Part shown: positions 6,338 to 15,325 of the stretch, one piece after another
How the letters are laid out: every line of letters starts with the position of its first letter
Numbering within the stretch: position 1 is the stretch's first letter
From: Bacillota bacterium
GTDB taxonomy: Bacteria > Bacillota > Clostridia > Tissierellales > Peptoniphilaceae
DNA: 18,514 nucleotides
Assembly (NCBI GenBank): GCA_023442495.1
Contig: JAEZZB010000136.1
Location: 1 to 18,514, forward strand
Direction: 5' to 3'
Made by a program: the position numbers and the translations under genes
Notes under the pieces: generated by a model
Told to the model about the DNA's origin: nothing
The model's input: only the letters and a program-made list of their open reading frames with translations
Databases searched by the model: none

Positions 6338-7351
6338 TTATTCTTTACTTGTTTCATTTGGAGTTTCTTGAAGAGTTTCTTGAACTATTTCACTACCATC
6401 AACATTAAAGTATTTAATTTCAGCAGATTTAACTTTATCTTGTAAATGTTGTTGATACTTTTGTTGTTTTAAAGCGTTTTGAACAGCTTCCATATTCTTT
6501 TCAAGCCCTACTTTATTTTGTGTAACAACTATTACATGATATCCAAATTGTGTTTTAACTGGATCAGATACTTTATTTTCTTCAAGTCCAAATGCTGCAT
6601 CTACAAAATCTGCATCATAACCAGATCTTGTTACTGTTCCTAATTCCCCACCATTTGCATTAGCTGCTGTATCAATAGATAATTCATTTGCAACATTTGC
6701 AAAATCTTCACCTTTGTTTAATCTGTCAATTGCTTGTAAAGCAGTTGCTTCATCTTTAGTTAGAATGTGTTTTGCAACTACATTATCAATTGTGTCTTTA
6801 TTTTCTTCATAGTATGATTTCAATTCATCATCTTTTAATTCTGTCTTTTCATTAAAATATTCTTGATGTTTTACACTCTTTAAAGAATTTCCTATATTTT
6901 CTTTAAATAATTCTTCAGTAGTTCCTAATACGCTTAGATATTTATAGAATTCAGATTTTCCACCTAATCTTTCAATATAGTTTTGTAATTCATTATTTAT
7001 ATCTTCATCTGATATTTTAATGTTTGCTTCTTTAAGTTCATTACTAATTATTTGATCACGTAAAAATAAATTATTCAATTCATTTGATAAATTTTGTCCC
7101 ATTCCCATTACTGAGGCATATAAATCAAAAAATTCATAAAACTTTTCATGAGATATTTCTTCACCATTTATGGAAAGCATAGTTTTTTTATTATTTCTCA
7201 AATCTTCTACTTTAGTATATTCTTTTTCATTTGTTTTAGTTGTATTTTGTGTTGAATCCTTTTCAACTTTAGTTTCACTAGTATTATTTGAACATGCAAC
7301 TAAAACAAGTGATAACGCTAAGATTAAACTTAATATTCTAAATTTTTTCAT
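6338..7351 (-). CDS. Parvulin-type peptidyl-prolyl isomerase lipoprotein (PrsA/SurA-like)
   Basis: A 337-residue lipoprotein with signal MKKFRILSLILALSLVLVAC; the lipobox LVAC puts the lipidated cysteine at 20, followed by a Ser/Thr/Asn-rich linker to about 50. Residues 55-175 form a helical SurA_N-like chaperone domain (SINGEEISHEKFYEFFDL). A PpiC/parvulin domain at 190-280 contains AKHILTKDEA, FANVANELSID, NGGELG and FGYHVI, all standard family blocks. It would act on the outer face of the membrane, helping exported proteins fold. Its ATG shares one base with the mfd stop (TAATG), and its AGGAG lies inside the last mfd codons, so it is translationally coupled. The pairing of foldase with mfd occurs in other Clostridia-like genomes (from memory). 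Confidence 0.92.
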   Translation of the reverse strand: MKKFRILSLILALSLVLVACSNNTSETKVEKDSTQNTTKTNEKEYTKVEDLRNNKKTMLSINGEEISHEKFYEFFDLYASVMGMGQNLSNELNNLFLRDQIISNELKEANIKISDEDINNELQNYIERLGGKSEFYKYLSVLGTTEELFKENIGNSLKSVKHQEYFNEKTELKDDELKSYYEENKDTIDNVVAKHILTKDEATALQAIDRLNKGEDFANVANELSIDTAANANGGELGTVTRSGYDADFVDAAFGLEENKVSDPVKTQFGYHVIVVTQNKVGLEKNMEAVQNALKQQKYQQHLQDKVKSAEIKYFNVDGSEIVQETLQETPNETSKE

Positions 7352-10300
7352 TATAATTCTCCTTTATTTATCTTACTAATCGTTTCTAAAAGATTAATTA
7401 GCCTATAATTATATGATTTTCCAACATCAATAATAATTGTTGGTTTGCTTGTCATATCAAATCTTATATCATTCTTATACTCTTTTGCAAGAATTTTCAA
7501 TTTTTCAAAATCAAATATTTCCAAACTACTATAAGAAAGTCTGACCTCATTGTCAATCTCCTCCAATTTATCAAAATTATTGTCAATAATCAAGGATTTT
7601 ATATATGCAATATCAATAATATTTTGAACAGATATAGGAATATCTCCAAATCTATCAGTTAATTCATCAATTATTGTATAATGATTTTCTTTATTATCAA
7701 TATATGATATTTTTTTGTAAATATTAATTTTTTCATTCTCATCTGTAATATAATCATCAGGTATAAATAAATCAAGATTAAGATCAATTTTTACAGAAAT
7801 AACAGGCTTCCTTGGTTTTTCGCCCTTAATTTCATCAATTGTTTCTTTAAGCATCCTTACATACAAGTCATATCCAATTGATTCAATATGGCCACTTTGA
7901 CTTTCGCCTAGAAGATTACCAGCACCTCTTAGCTCTAAATCTCTCATTGCGACTTTATAACCTGAACCAAGCTCTGAGAAATCTTTTATAGCCTTAAGTC
8001 TTTTTTCTGCTATTTCTGTCATTATCTTACCTGATTTATAAGTAAAATATGCAAATGAATTTCTATTTGATCTCCCGATTCTTCCTTTTAATTGATATAA
8101 CTGTGACAGACCCATCATATCAGCATTATAAATAATAATTGTGTTTACATTTTGTATATCCATACCAGTTTCAATTATAGTTGTTGTAAGAAGAACATCA
8201 TATTTTTTATTTGTAAAATCTTCAAGTACATTTTCCAATTGTCTTGTAGACATTTGCCCATGTGAGATAGCTATATTTGCTTCAGGTATTAATTCAATCA
8301 AATTATTGTACATATGGTTAATTTTATTAACCCTATTATATACAAAATATACCTGACCACCCCTTGCCATCTCTCTAAGGATAGCTTCTCTTACATATAC
8401 TGGGTCATATTCCATTACAAAGGTATTAACAGGCAGTCTATTTTCAGGATGTTCATCTAGAATTGACATATCACGAATACCCGTTAAAGACATTTGAAGA
8501 GTACGAGGAATTGGCGTTGCAGAAAGCGTAAGCACATCAATGTCTTCGCTCATCTTCTTGATTTTTTCTTTATGTTTTACACCAAATCTTTGTTCTTCGT
8601 CAACTATTAAAAGTCCAAGATTTTTGAAATTTATCTTATCAGAAAGTAGTGCATGTGTACCAACCACAAAATCGATTTTTCCTTTTTTTATTTCTTGAAT
8701 TGTTTGTTTCTTTTGATTTTCAGTTTTAAATCTCGAAAGATAATCTATATCTATTGGAAAATCCTTAAATCTAGATTTCATCGTTTCAAAATGTTGCTTA
8801 ACTAAAATAGTTGTTGGCGCAAGCATGACTACTTGTTTACCATCCATAATAGCCTTAAATGCAGCTCTCAATGCAACTTCTGTCTTGCCATATCCGACAT
8901 CACCACATAAAAGTCTATCCATCACTTTATCGGACTCCATATCGTCTTTTATTTCTTCAATTGCTCGAATTTGCGCATCAGTTTCTTCAAATTGGAATGA
9001 ATCTTCAAATTCTCTTTGCCATGGAGTATCTGGAGAATATCTAAAACCATCAAGCTGACTCCTTTTAGCATAAAGTTTTACTAAATCTTCAGCTATTTCT
9101 TCAATAGCTCTTTTAGCCTTCACCTTAGATTTCTTCCATTCTGTACCATTTAAATTAGACAATTGTGGTCTTTTATCTCCATTACCAATAAATTTGGCAA
9201 TCATGCTCATATCTTGGGTCGGTACAAATAGCTTATCTCCGCCTTTATAATGCAATTCAATAAAATCGGATGTGAATCCATTCAATTCGATGCTTTTTAT
9301 ACCAATAAATTCTCCAATACCATATTCATCATGTACAAGTAAGTCCCCACGCACTAAATCTGAATAATTGATTATATCTTTATTTTTAACAGTTTTTGTT
9401 TTTCTTTTTTTTACTTTTCTAAATATTTGTTGATAAGAAATAATATTAATTTTATCCTCATATAATTCAAATCCTCTTTCTAAGCTATCAATTATAATTC
9501 CAACACTATCAATATCTTCTGTAATATCGTTATATATTTTTGATGTTATAGAATATGATTTTAATTGCGATATTAAATTGTTTGCGTCATTCATATCAGG
9601 AATATAAATAATTATTTTATAAGCTTGACTTAATTTGAAATTTATATCAGATACAAAATCATCAAATTGTCCATGAAATGATTGATTTTCTCTTATCTTA
9701 AATTCATAAAGTACATCTGTCTTAAATTTAGGTGTTGTTTTAAGTAAAGATGCAAAATTAACTTTTTGAAATTTATTTAAATCTTCTATAATTGAATTAA
9801 AACTAAAAAATATATTATGATGAGATTTTAATAGTTCACCATTTTCAATTCTATATTGAATATCCTCAATTCTAAAAGCTTCAAATCCATTAATGATATT
9901 TGTAATATTAGCTAAATCATCATAAATTACAAAAGTATTTTCAGGCAAATAATCAACTATTGATGAATTATCATCTAAATATGGAATTAATAAATCAATA
10001 TTATCCACAGAGTTTTCATATTCTAATTTATCAAACATCTTTTGATATTTCATTTGAGATTTTTGGTAAATTTCTTCTCCAAATTTAGTTTTTGTGAATT
10101 CCAAATCTTTTTTTATATTTTTTAGCTTAATTTCAATATCATTATCAATAAAGTTTTCATATAAAGGATAAACAGTTATTTCATCAATCTGTTTAAGACT
10201 CATTTGAGTATTTATATCAAATTTACGAATAGAATCGACATTTATATCAAATAGCTCAATTCTTGTTGGATTATCTTCGTGGACTTGAAATATATCAATG

Positions 10301-10806
10301 ATATCTCCTCTTATAGAAAATTCACCCTTTGCTTGAATGATATTTCTTCTTTGATAACCCATATTTAATAATCTATTTGCTATATCTTCAATTTCTATTG
10401 CAGTATCTAAATCGAGCTTAAACACTTGACTTAAAAACAATTCTTTACTTGATAATTTACGAGTTAGAGCATTTGAAGAAGAAATATAGATTTTAGGAAC
10501 ATTATTGACCAAATCTATTAAAGTCTTCATTCTTTTTTGTCTATTTGAATAATCTAAGTCCTCAAGCATCTGATAATTAGAATCTATATCAGGAAATAAA
10601 TCTACATCTATATCTGAAATTATTAAATTTTCATATATTTCTCTTGCTTTCTTATCATTTTCAGACAGCACAAAAACAGGTCTTTTTAATTTATCATTTA
10701 TTAGATAAATTAAATGACCCTTTGCTTCATCTATGATTCCATAGCCATATATTGAATTGTATTCTTCTAATAGATTAATAAAATTATCTATTGATTTAAT
10801 CTTCAT
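7351..10806 (-). CDS. mfd: Transcription-repair coupling factor Mfd
   Basis: A 1151-residue protein, the normal family length. The N-terminal part (to about 350) is the UvrB-like UvrA-binding module, including YQRRNIIQAKGEFSIRGDII. Residues about 480-540 are the CarD-like RNA polymerase interaction domain (GDLLVHDEYGIGEFIGI). The RecG-like translocase follows, with Walker A GDVGYGKTE near 634, DEEQRFG near 733, LSATPIPRTLQMSLTGIRDM, and QLKGRIGRSNRNSFAYF for motif VI. The C-terminal TRCF domain closes the protein. Mfd pushes stalled RNA polymerase off lesions and recruits UvrA. It starts 3 bp after pth with only a weak GGAT site, so it probably depends on read-through and coupling. The glmU-prs-pth-mfd order matches the Bacillus arrangement. 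Confidence 0.98.
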   Translation of the reverse strand: MKIKSIDNFINLLEEYNSIYGYGIIDEAKGHLIYLINDKLKRPVFVLSENDKKAREIYENLIISDIDVDLFPDIDSNYQMLEDLDYSNRQKRMKTLIDLVNNVPKIYISSSNALTRKLSSKELFLSQVFKLDLDTAIEIEDIANRLLNMGYQRRNIIQAKGEFSIRGDIIDIFQVHEDNPTRIELFDINVDSIRKFDINTQMSLKQIDEITVYPLYENFIDNDIEIKLKNIKKDLEFTKTKFGEEIYQKSQMKYQKMFDKLEYENSVDNIDLLIPYLDDNSSIVDYLPENTFVIYDDLANITNIINGFEAFRIEDIQYRIENGELLKSHHNIFFSFNSIIEDLNKFQKVNFASLLKTTPKFKTDVLYEFKIRENQSFHGQFDDFVSDINFKLSQAYKIIIYIPDMNDANNLISQLKSYSITSKIYNDITEDIDSVGIIIDSLERGFELYEDKINIISYQQIFRKVKKRKTKTVKNKDIINYSDLVRGDLLVHDEYGIGEFIGIKSIELNGFTSDFIELHYKGGDKLFVPTQDMSMIAKFIGNGDKRPQLSNLNGTEWKKSKVKAKRAIEEIAEDLVKLYAKRSQLDGFRYSPDTPWQREFEDSFQFEETDAQIRAIEEIKDDMESDKVMDRLLCGDVGYGKTEVALRAAFKAIMDGKQVVMLAPTTILVKQHFETMKSRFKDFPIDIDYLSRFKTENQKKQTIQEIKKGKIDFVVGTHALLSDKINFKNLGLLIVDEEQRFGVKHKEKIKKMSEDIDVLTLSATPIPRTLQMSLTGIRDMSILDEHPENRLPVNTFVMEYDPVYVREAILREMARGGQVYFVYNRVNKINHMYNNLIELIPEANIAISHGQMSTRQLENVLEDFTNKKYDVLLTTTIIETGMDIQNVNTIIIYNADMMGLSQLYQLKGRIGRSNRNSFAYFTYKSGKIMTEIAEKRLKAIKDFSELGSGYKVAMRDLELRGAGNLLGESQSGHIESIGYDLYVRMLKETIDEIKGEKPRKPVISVKIDLNLDLFIPDDYITDENEKINIYKKISYIDNKENHYTIIDELTDRFGDIPISVQNIIDIAYIKSLIIDNNFDKLEEIDNEVRLSYSSLEIFDFEKLKILAKEYKNDIRFDMTSKPTIIIDVGKSYNYRLINLLETISKINKGEL

Positions 10807-10809
10807 ATT

Positions 10810-11382
10810 TTATCCAATCGTTTGAGAATTAAATATATTCATTGCTGATTCTATATTATTATCTAAAATTTCAAATACCGCTTCACAAGAAAGCTCAAGC
10901 TCTTTTTCAACTATTTTTCTTTCATTGTCTGTAAATTTTGAAAGTACAAAATCAGCTAAATCCATATATGGAGGTTTATTATTTACAGCTATCTTAACTC
11001 TTGGAAATTCAATTGTTTCTAGATATTGTATAATAGACTTCAATCCATTATGCGTGCCTGCAGAACCATTTCTCTTTATTCGAATACTTCCAAATTGTAT
11101 GTCAATATCATCTACTAACACAATAATATTTTCTGGATTTATTCCATAAAATCTTGCACATTCGGCAACCGAAATACCAGAGGCATTCATATATGTCTCT
11201 GGTTTTAATAAAATTATTTTGTTGCTTTTATATCTAGTTTCTCCATAGATTCCCTTAAATTTTACTTTTTTTATATCCACATTTAATTTTGAAGCTATAA
11301 GGTCCAAAGCATCATAACCAACATTATGTCTGGTTTTTTCATACTTTCTTCCAGGATTTCCTAGTCCAACTATTAAATACAT
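10810..11382 (-). CDS. pth: Peptidyl-tRNA hydrolase
   Basis: A 190-residue Pth, which frees tRNA from peptidyl-tRNA that has dropped off ribosomes. Visible active-site features are VGLGNPG (Asn9), KTRHNVG (catalytic His19), KPETYMNASG (Asn66), VDDIDIQFG (Asp92) and GSAGTHNGLKSI (Asn112), in family order and spacing. One local oddity is VKIAVNNKPPYMDLADFVL, where most members have a G-G-R-P-type loop; this is outside the catalytic residues. The gene begins directly after the prs stop with no gap, with AAGGAAAG upstream, and is followed by mfd after 3 bp. Confidence 0.97.
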   Translation of the reverse strand: MYLIVGLGNPGRKYEKTRHNVGYDALDLIASKLNVDIKKVKFKGIYGETRYKSNKIILLKPETYMNASGISVAECARFYGINPENIIVLVDDIDIQFGSIRIKRNGSAGTHNGLKSIIQYLETIEFPRVKIAVNNKPPYMDLADFVLSKFTDNERKIVEKELELSCEAVFEILDNNIESAMNIFNSQTIG

Positions 11383-12351
11383 TTATTTTCTTTCCTTCAT
11401 AATATCTGATACTGATGTAAAGCTTACTATTCTCTTAATAGTTTCAGCAATCAATGGAGCCAATGAAAGAACTTTAAACTTATCTCTTCCTTCTAATTCT
11501 ATATGTTCTATGGTATCAGTAATAATACATTGACAAACTGAAGAATTTTCAATTCTTTCTAAAGCTGGTTCTGATAAAACTCCATGTGTAGCCGCTATGT
11601 AAACATTTTTTGCACCTTCTGCTTTTAAAGTTTCTGCAGCATTTACAATAGTTCCTGCAGTATCAATAATGTCATCTATTATTATACAATGTCTTCCTTC
11701 AAATCCACCAATTACATTCATTACTTTAGATTCATTTGGATTTGGTCTATATTTTTCTATAATTGCTATTGGCAACCCCAATACATCTGCTAATTTTCTT
11801 GCTCTTGTTACTCCACCAAGATCTGGTGAAACTACTGTCCATTCATTAGTACCACTATCTTCAATTAATTTTTCAAAATATTCAGCAAGCACTGGTCTAG
11901 CAGTCAAGTGATCAAAAGGAATATCAAAAAAACCTTGAATTTGTCCAGCATGCAAGTCAACAGAAACAACCCTATCAGCACCTGCTACTTCAATTAAGTC
12001 AGTAACTAATTTTGCTGTTATCGGTTCTCTACCCTTTGATTTACGATCTTGTCTTGCATATCCATAATATGGCATAACTAGATTAATCTTATTCGCAGAT
12101 GCTCTTTTAAGTGCATCAATTATGATTAATGCTTCCATTAATGATTCATTTACAGGTTTTGAAGTTGGTTGAATTAAAAATACATCTCTTCCTCTAACAG
12201 TTTCATTAACCTTAACTGATATTTCTCCATCTGCAAAATGACTAATAGAAATATCCCCCAACTCCATTTCTAAATTTTCACAAATTTCTTTTGCAAGTTT
12301 TAAATTAGATGTACCGCTAAAAACTTTTACTTCATTGGCTGCGCTGAGCAT
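11383..12351 (-). CDS. prs: Ribose-phosphate pyrophosphokinase (PRPP synthetase)
   Basis: A 322-residue class I PRPP synthetase, making PRPP from ribose 5-phosphate and ATP for purine, pyrimidine, His, Trp and NAD synthesis. Motifs include SDISISHFADGE-like GDISISHFADGEISVKVNE, YGYARQDRKSKGREPI (ATP/ribose site), VVSVDLHAGQIQGFFD, and the PRPP-binding loop IIIDDIIDTAGTI. I start it at ATG 12351 because GGAGGAG lies just upstream and the protein then begins MLSAANEVKVFSG at the normal length; an upstream in-frame ATG at 12396 would add 15 unusual residues and overlap glmU. It lies 10 bp after glmU, and pth follows with no gap. Confidence 0.97.
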   Translation of the reverse strand: MLSAANEVKVFSGTSNLKLAKEICENLEMELGDISISHFADGEISVKVNETVRGRDVFLIQPTSKPVNESLMEALIIIDALKRASANKINLVMPYYGYARQDRKSKGREPITAKLVTDLIEVAGADRVVSVDLHAGQIQGFFDIPFDHLTARPVLAEYFEKLIEDSGTNEWTVVSPDLGGVTRARKLADVLGLPIAIIEKYRPNPNESKVMNVIGGFEGRHCIIIDDIIDTAGTIVNAAETLKAEGAKNVYIAATHGVLSEPALERIENSSVCQCIITDTIEHIELEGRDKFKVLSLAPLIAETIKRIVSFTSVSDIMKERK

Positions 12352-12361
12352 GACTCCTCCA

Positions 12362-13735
12362 TTATTTTTTGAATTTTTTATCATAATATCCATCAATATT
12401 TTTTTGTACGGCTCTTTCTACTGCTAATTGTCCTTCTTTTACATCTTTTGTGATTGTAGATCCTGCTGCTAAGAATCCTTTATTCTCAACAGTTATAGGT
12501 GATACTATATTTACATTTGAACCAATAAATGCATCATCTCCTATAGTAGATCTAAATTTTTTAATTCCATCATAATTTGCAAATATAACACCACAAGATA
12601 CATTTATGTTTTTACCTAAATCTGCATCTCCTATATAAGCTAAATGTCCAGCTTTTGTCCCTTCTCCTAACACCGCATTTTTTACTTCAACGAAATTGCC
12701 AATGTGAACTTTTTCTTTAATATGAGAATTCTTTCTTAGTCTTGCAAATGGTCCTACATCAGCTTCGTCCTCAACAATCGCTCCTTCAATAAATGAAGTA
12801 TAAATTTGAACATTGTTACCGATTTTAGAATCTTTAATTTGGCTATTCATGCCAATAAGACAATTTTCACCAATTTCAACATCTCCTATTAATTTAACAT
12901 TTTGTTCAATTACAGTGTCTCTTCCTATTTTGACTCCCTTTTGTATGCTTATTGTATCAGGATTTTCAAGTATAACGCCATCAAACATATATGTTTCATT
13001 AATTCTTCTTCTCATTACAGCTTCAACTTCTGCAAGTTGAACCTTGTTATTTATTCCCATTATTTCTTCATTATTTTCTATTTTAAATGCTGAAATTTTA
13101 GAGTTTTCTTTTTTCAAAATTTCAAATACATCGGTAATATACATTTCGCCTTGATTATTATTAGTATCTAAACGATTTAATGCTTCTTTAAGCTTTTTAC
13201 CATTAAATATATATATTCCAGAATTAATTTCTTTAACTTTTAATTCGTCTTCACTACAATCTTTATGTTCAACTATCTTTATTAAATTATTTTCATTATC
13301 TGTTATTACCCTACCATAAGCTGTTGGATCATCAAAATCTGCCGTAAGTACAGTTGCATCATTATGATTATCAATATGATATTTAGCAAATAAATTTAAT
13401 GATTCTTCAGTTATAAGTGGAATATCTCCATTTAGAACTAAAATACTATCCTCATCTTTTATGTAATTTTCTGTCAATTTCACTGCATATCCTGTTCCAT
13501 AAGGTATGCCTTCACCGATTTCTTGCTTTACAAAAATAAGCTCATCACCAAATTCTTCTTTTACAGCTTGTTCATTTTTCCCAACAATTACTATAATTTC
13601 CTTCATACCTGATTCTTTTGCTGAATCTATAATATATGAAAGTATCGATTTATTGAGAACTTTATGAAGGACTTTTGAAATATTAGATTTCATTCTTGTC
13701 CCTTCACCAGCTGCCATTATAATAGCTTTATTCAT
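12362..13735 (-). CDS. glmU: Bifunctional GlmU (GlcN-1-P acetyltransferase / UDP-GlcNAc pyrophosphorylase)
   Basis: A 457-residue enzyme for the last two steps to UDP-GlcNAc, the precursor of peptidoglycan and other glycans. The uridylyltransferase half (1-225) has IMAAGEGTRMKS (7-17), KVLH (Lys21), the GTGYAV uridine site and LNGDIPL (Asp104, metal). The left-handed beta-helix (about 250-440) shows hexapeptide repeats and the acetyltransferase site AGHLAYIGDA, VIFANYDG and FIGSNVNIV. Small departures from the usual consensus are Ser for Pro before KVLH and Tyr for His in GTGHAV. GAGGAATC precedes the ATG. It is the first gene of the glmU-prs-pth-mfd-foldase run and is divergent from murC. 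Confidence 0.97.
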   Translation of the reverse strand: MNKAIIMAAGEGTRMKSNISKVLHKVLNKSILSYIIDSAKESGMKEIIVIVGKNEQAVKEEFGDELIFVKQEIGEGIPYGTGYAVKLTENYIKDEDSILVLNGDIPLITEESLNLFAKYHIDNHNDATVLTADFDDPTAYGRVITDNENNLIKIVEHKDCSEDELKVKEINSGIYIFNGKKLKEALNRLDTNNNQGEMYITDVFEILKKENSKISAFKIENNEEIMGINNKVQLAEVEAVMRRRINETYMFDGVILENPDTISIQKGVKIGRDTVIEQNVKLIGDVEIGENCLIGMNSQIKDSKIGNNVQIYTSFIEGAIVEDEADVGPFARLRKNSHIKEKVHIGNFVEVKNAVLGEGTKAGHLAYIGDADLGKNINVSCGVIFANYDGIKKFRSTIGDDAFIGSNVNIVSPITVENKGFLAAGSTITKDVKEGQLAVERAVQKNIDGYYDKKFKK

Positions 13736-13768
13736 GATTCCTCTTTCATAGTTTTAATTCCCCTATAT

Positions 13769-13796
13769 ATTATACAATATATAGTAAAATAGTAAA
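13769..13796 (-). promoter_or_regulatory. Promoter of the glmU operon
   Basis: Read leftward, TATAAT at 13769-13774 with TTTACT at 13791-13796, 16-bp spacing; the -35 matches four of six positions. The start would be near 13762, about 27 nt before the glmU ATG. The upstream stretch holds a short direct repeat (AGTAAAAT-like, 13784-13799) of no clear meaning. Confidence 0.62.
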
Positions 13797-13801
13797 ATAA
13801 T

Positions 13802-13830
13802 TTCTATTTTATATATGCTTATGATATAAT
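13802..13830 (+). promoter_or_regulatory. Promoter of murC
   Basis: Extended -10, TGATATAAT with TATAAT at 13825-13830. The -35 at 17-bp spacing (TTCTAT, 13802-13807) is weak, which the TG motif may offset. A start near 13837 falls after an upstream ATG at 13832, which supports the later murC start at 13871. Confidence 0.62.
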
Positions 13831-13870
13831 TATGTGGCTTATAGAGAAAGATATAGATTTCGAGGGGAAT

Positions 13871-15271
13871 ATGTTTAATTTTAATTTAAATTTAGATTTG
13901 AGAGAAGGTAAAATTAAAAAAATACATTTTTTAGGAATTGGTGGAATTAGCATGAGTGGTATTGCATTACTACTTAAATCAAAAGGCTTTGACATTACTG
14001 GTTCAGATACTAAAATGTCTGAAAATATTGAACATTTAATTGAAAATGGTATCGATATTTATATTGGACAAAAGAAAGAAAATATTACAAACCAAGATTT
14101 ATTTGTATATACTGACGCAATTCCAGAAAATAGCGAAGAATTAATCGCGGCTAGAGCAACTCAAAAGCCTGTTGTATCAAGAGGTGTTTTTCTTGGTGCA
14201 TTGATGAGAAATTATAAACAATCTATTGCTATTTCGGGTTCTCACGGAAAATCAACTACTACTTCAATGATAGCTAAAATTTTAATAGATTCACATGATG
14301 ATGCTTCAATATTATTAGGTGGACTTTTAGACGATATGAAAGGAAATGTAAAAGTAGGTACAAGTGAAATACTACTTACAGAAGCTTGTGAATTCAAAGG
14401 AAATATTTTAAATTATTATCCTTCAACAGTAGTTATTTTGAATATAGATGAAGATCATTTAGACTATTATAAAGATTTAAATCATATAGTTGAAACTTTT
14501 ATAGGTTATATTAAAAACCTAGATAAGTATTCAAAGTCAATAATTAATTATGATGATGTAAATACTCATAGATTATTTGAACATGTTAAAGGAGAATTAA
14601 TTACATTTTCCTTATATGATGAAAATGCCACATATTTTGTATCCGATATTGAATATGATGAAAATTCGCATCCTTCATTTAATCTACACATGAAAGATGG
14701 AAAAATAGAAAATTTTTATTTACAAATAATTGGAAAATTCAATATTATAAATGCAGTAGCTGCTATTATAGCATCTTATGAAAATGGTATTAAAATAGAA
14801 ACAATAAGAGAAAGTTTAAAAACTTATAGAACTCTTCATAGAAGAATGGAAACTGTAGGAAGAAAAAATGATGCTTTAGTTATTACAGACTATGCTCATC
14901 ATCCATTCGAAATTAAATCAACATTAAGTGCTTTAAAACATTCATACAATAAAAATATTATTGCAGTGTTTGAACCGCATCAATATTCAAGAACAAAATT
15001 ATTACTTGATGATTTTTCAAAATCTTTCTTTGATGCAGATAAAACAATTGTTGCAGATATATATGCTGCAAGAGATCCATACGATGATACAATACACTCA
15101 CGTGATTTAGTTAAAAAAATAAATCAAAACGGAGGAAATGCTAAATATATTAGTGATTTTGAATCAATTGTTGAACATCTAAACAAACACCTTACTGAAA
15201 ATGATATAGTTATAACTTTAGGTGCAGGAAATGCTGATAAATTAGCAAAAATGATTGTAAATAACAAATAA
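13871..15271 (+). CDS. murC: UDP-N-acetylmuramate--L-alanine ligase MurC
   Basis: A 466-residue Mur ligase that adds L-Ala to UDP-MurNAc, the first peptide step of wall precursor synthesis in the cytoplasm. The N-terminal nucleotide-sugar fold has KIHFLGIGGISMSG (17-30). The central ATP site is SGSHGKSTT (122-130). The end of the central domain and the C-terminal domain show LRT-like YRTLHRRME, VITDYAHHPFEI and FEPHQYSRT, typical of MurC. I start at ATG 13871, with GAGGGGAAT just upstream; the longer frame from 13832 would begin inside the promoter. It is divergent from glmU, which makes the UDP-GlcNAc that becomes this enzyme's substrate after MurA and MurB. A strong terminator follows after 3 bp. 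Confidence 0.97.
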   Translation: MFNFNLNLDLREGKIKKIHFLGIGGISMSGIALLLKSKGFDITGSDTKMSENIEHLIENGIDIYIGQKKENITNQDLFVYTDAIPENSEELIAARATQKPVVSRGVFLGALMRNYKQSIAISGSHGKSTTTSMIAKILIDSHDDASILLGGLLDDMKGNVKVGTSEILLTEACEFKGNILNYYPSTVVILNIDEDHLDYYKDLNHIVETFIGYIKNLDKYSKSIINYDDVNTHRLFEHVKGELITFSLYDENATYFVSDIEYDENSHPSFNLHMKDGKIENFYLQIIGKFNIINAVAAIIASYENGIKIETIRESLKTYRTLHRRMETVGRKNDALVITDYAHHPFEIKSTLSALKHSYNKNIIAVFEPHQYSRTKLLLDDFSKSFFDADKTIVADIYAARDPYDDTIHSRDLVKKINQNGGNAKYISDFESIVEHLNKHLTENDIVITLGAGNADKLAKMIVNNK

Positions 15272-15274
15272 AAT

Positions 15275-15318
15275 AAAGTGTTGGTATAAAACATATTGTC
15301 AAATTATACCAACACTTT
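15275..15318. terminator. Bidirectional terminator between murC and the mutarotase-like gene
   Basis: Perfect 15-bp inverted repeat, AAAGTGTTGGTATAA (15275-15289) and its complement (15304-15318), with a 14-nt loop. It is followed by T on the rightward side and A/T-rich on the leftward side. It serves the two convergent genes. Confidence 0.88.
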
Positions 15319-15325
15319 TTAAATA

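Noticed and set aside
12352..12396. An N-terminal extension of prs by 15 residues.
   Set aside because: It overlaps the glmU end and gives a non-family N-terminus; the ATG at 12351 has GGAGGAG and the normal length.
13832..13870. A longer murC start at ATG 13832.
   Set aside because: It lies before the predicted transcription start and has no ribosome site, while 13871 has GAGGGG at the right distance.
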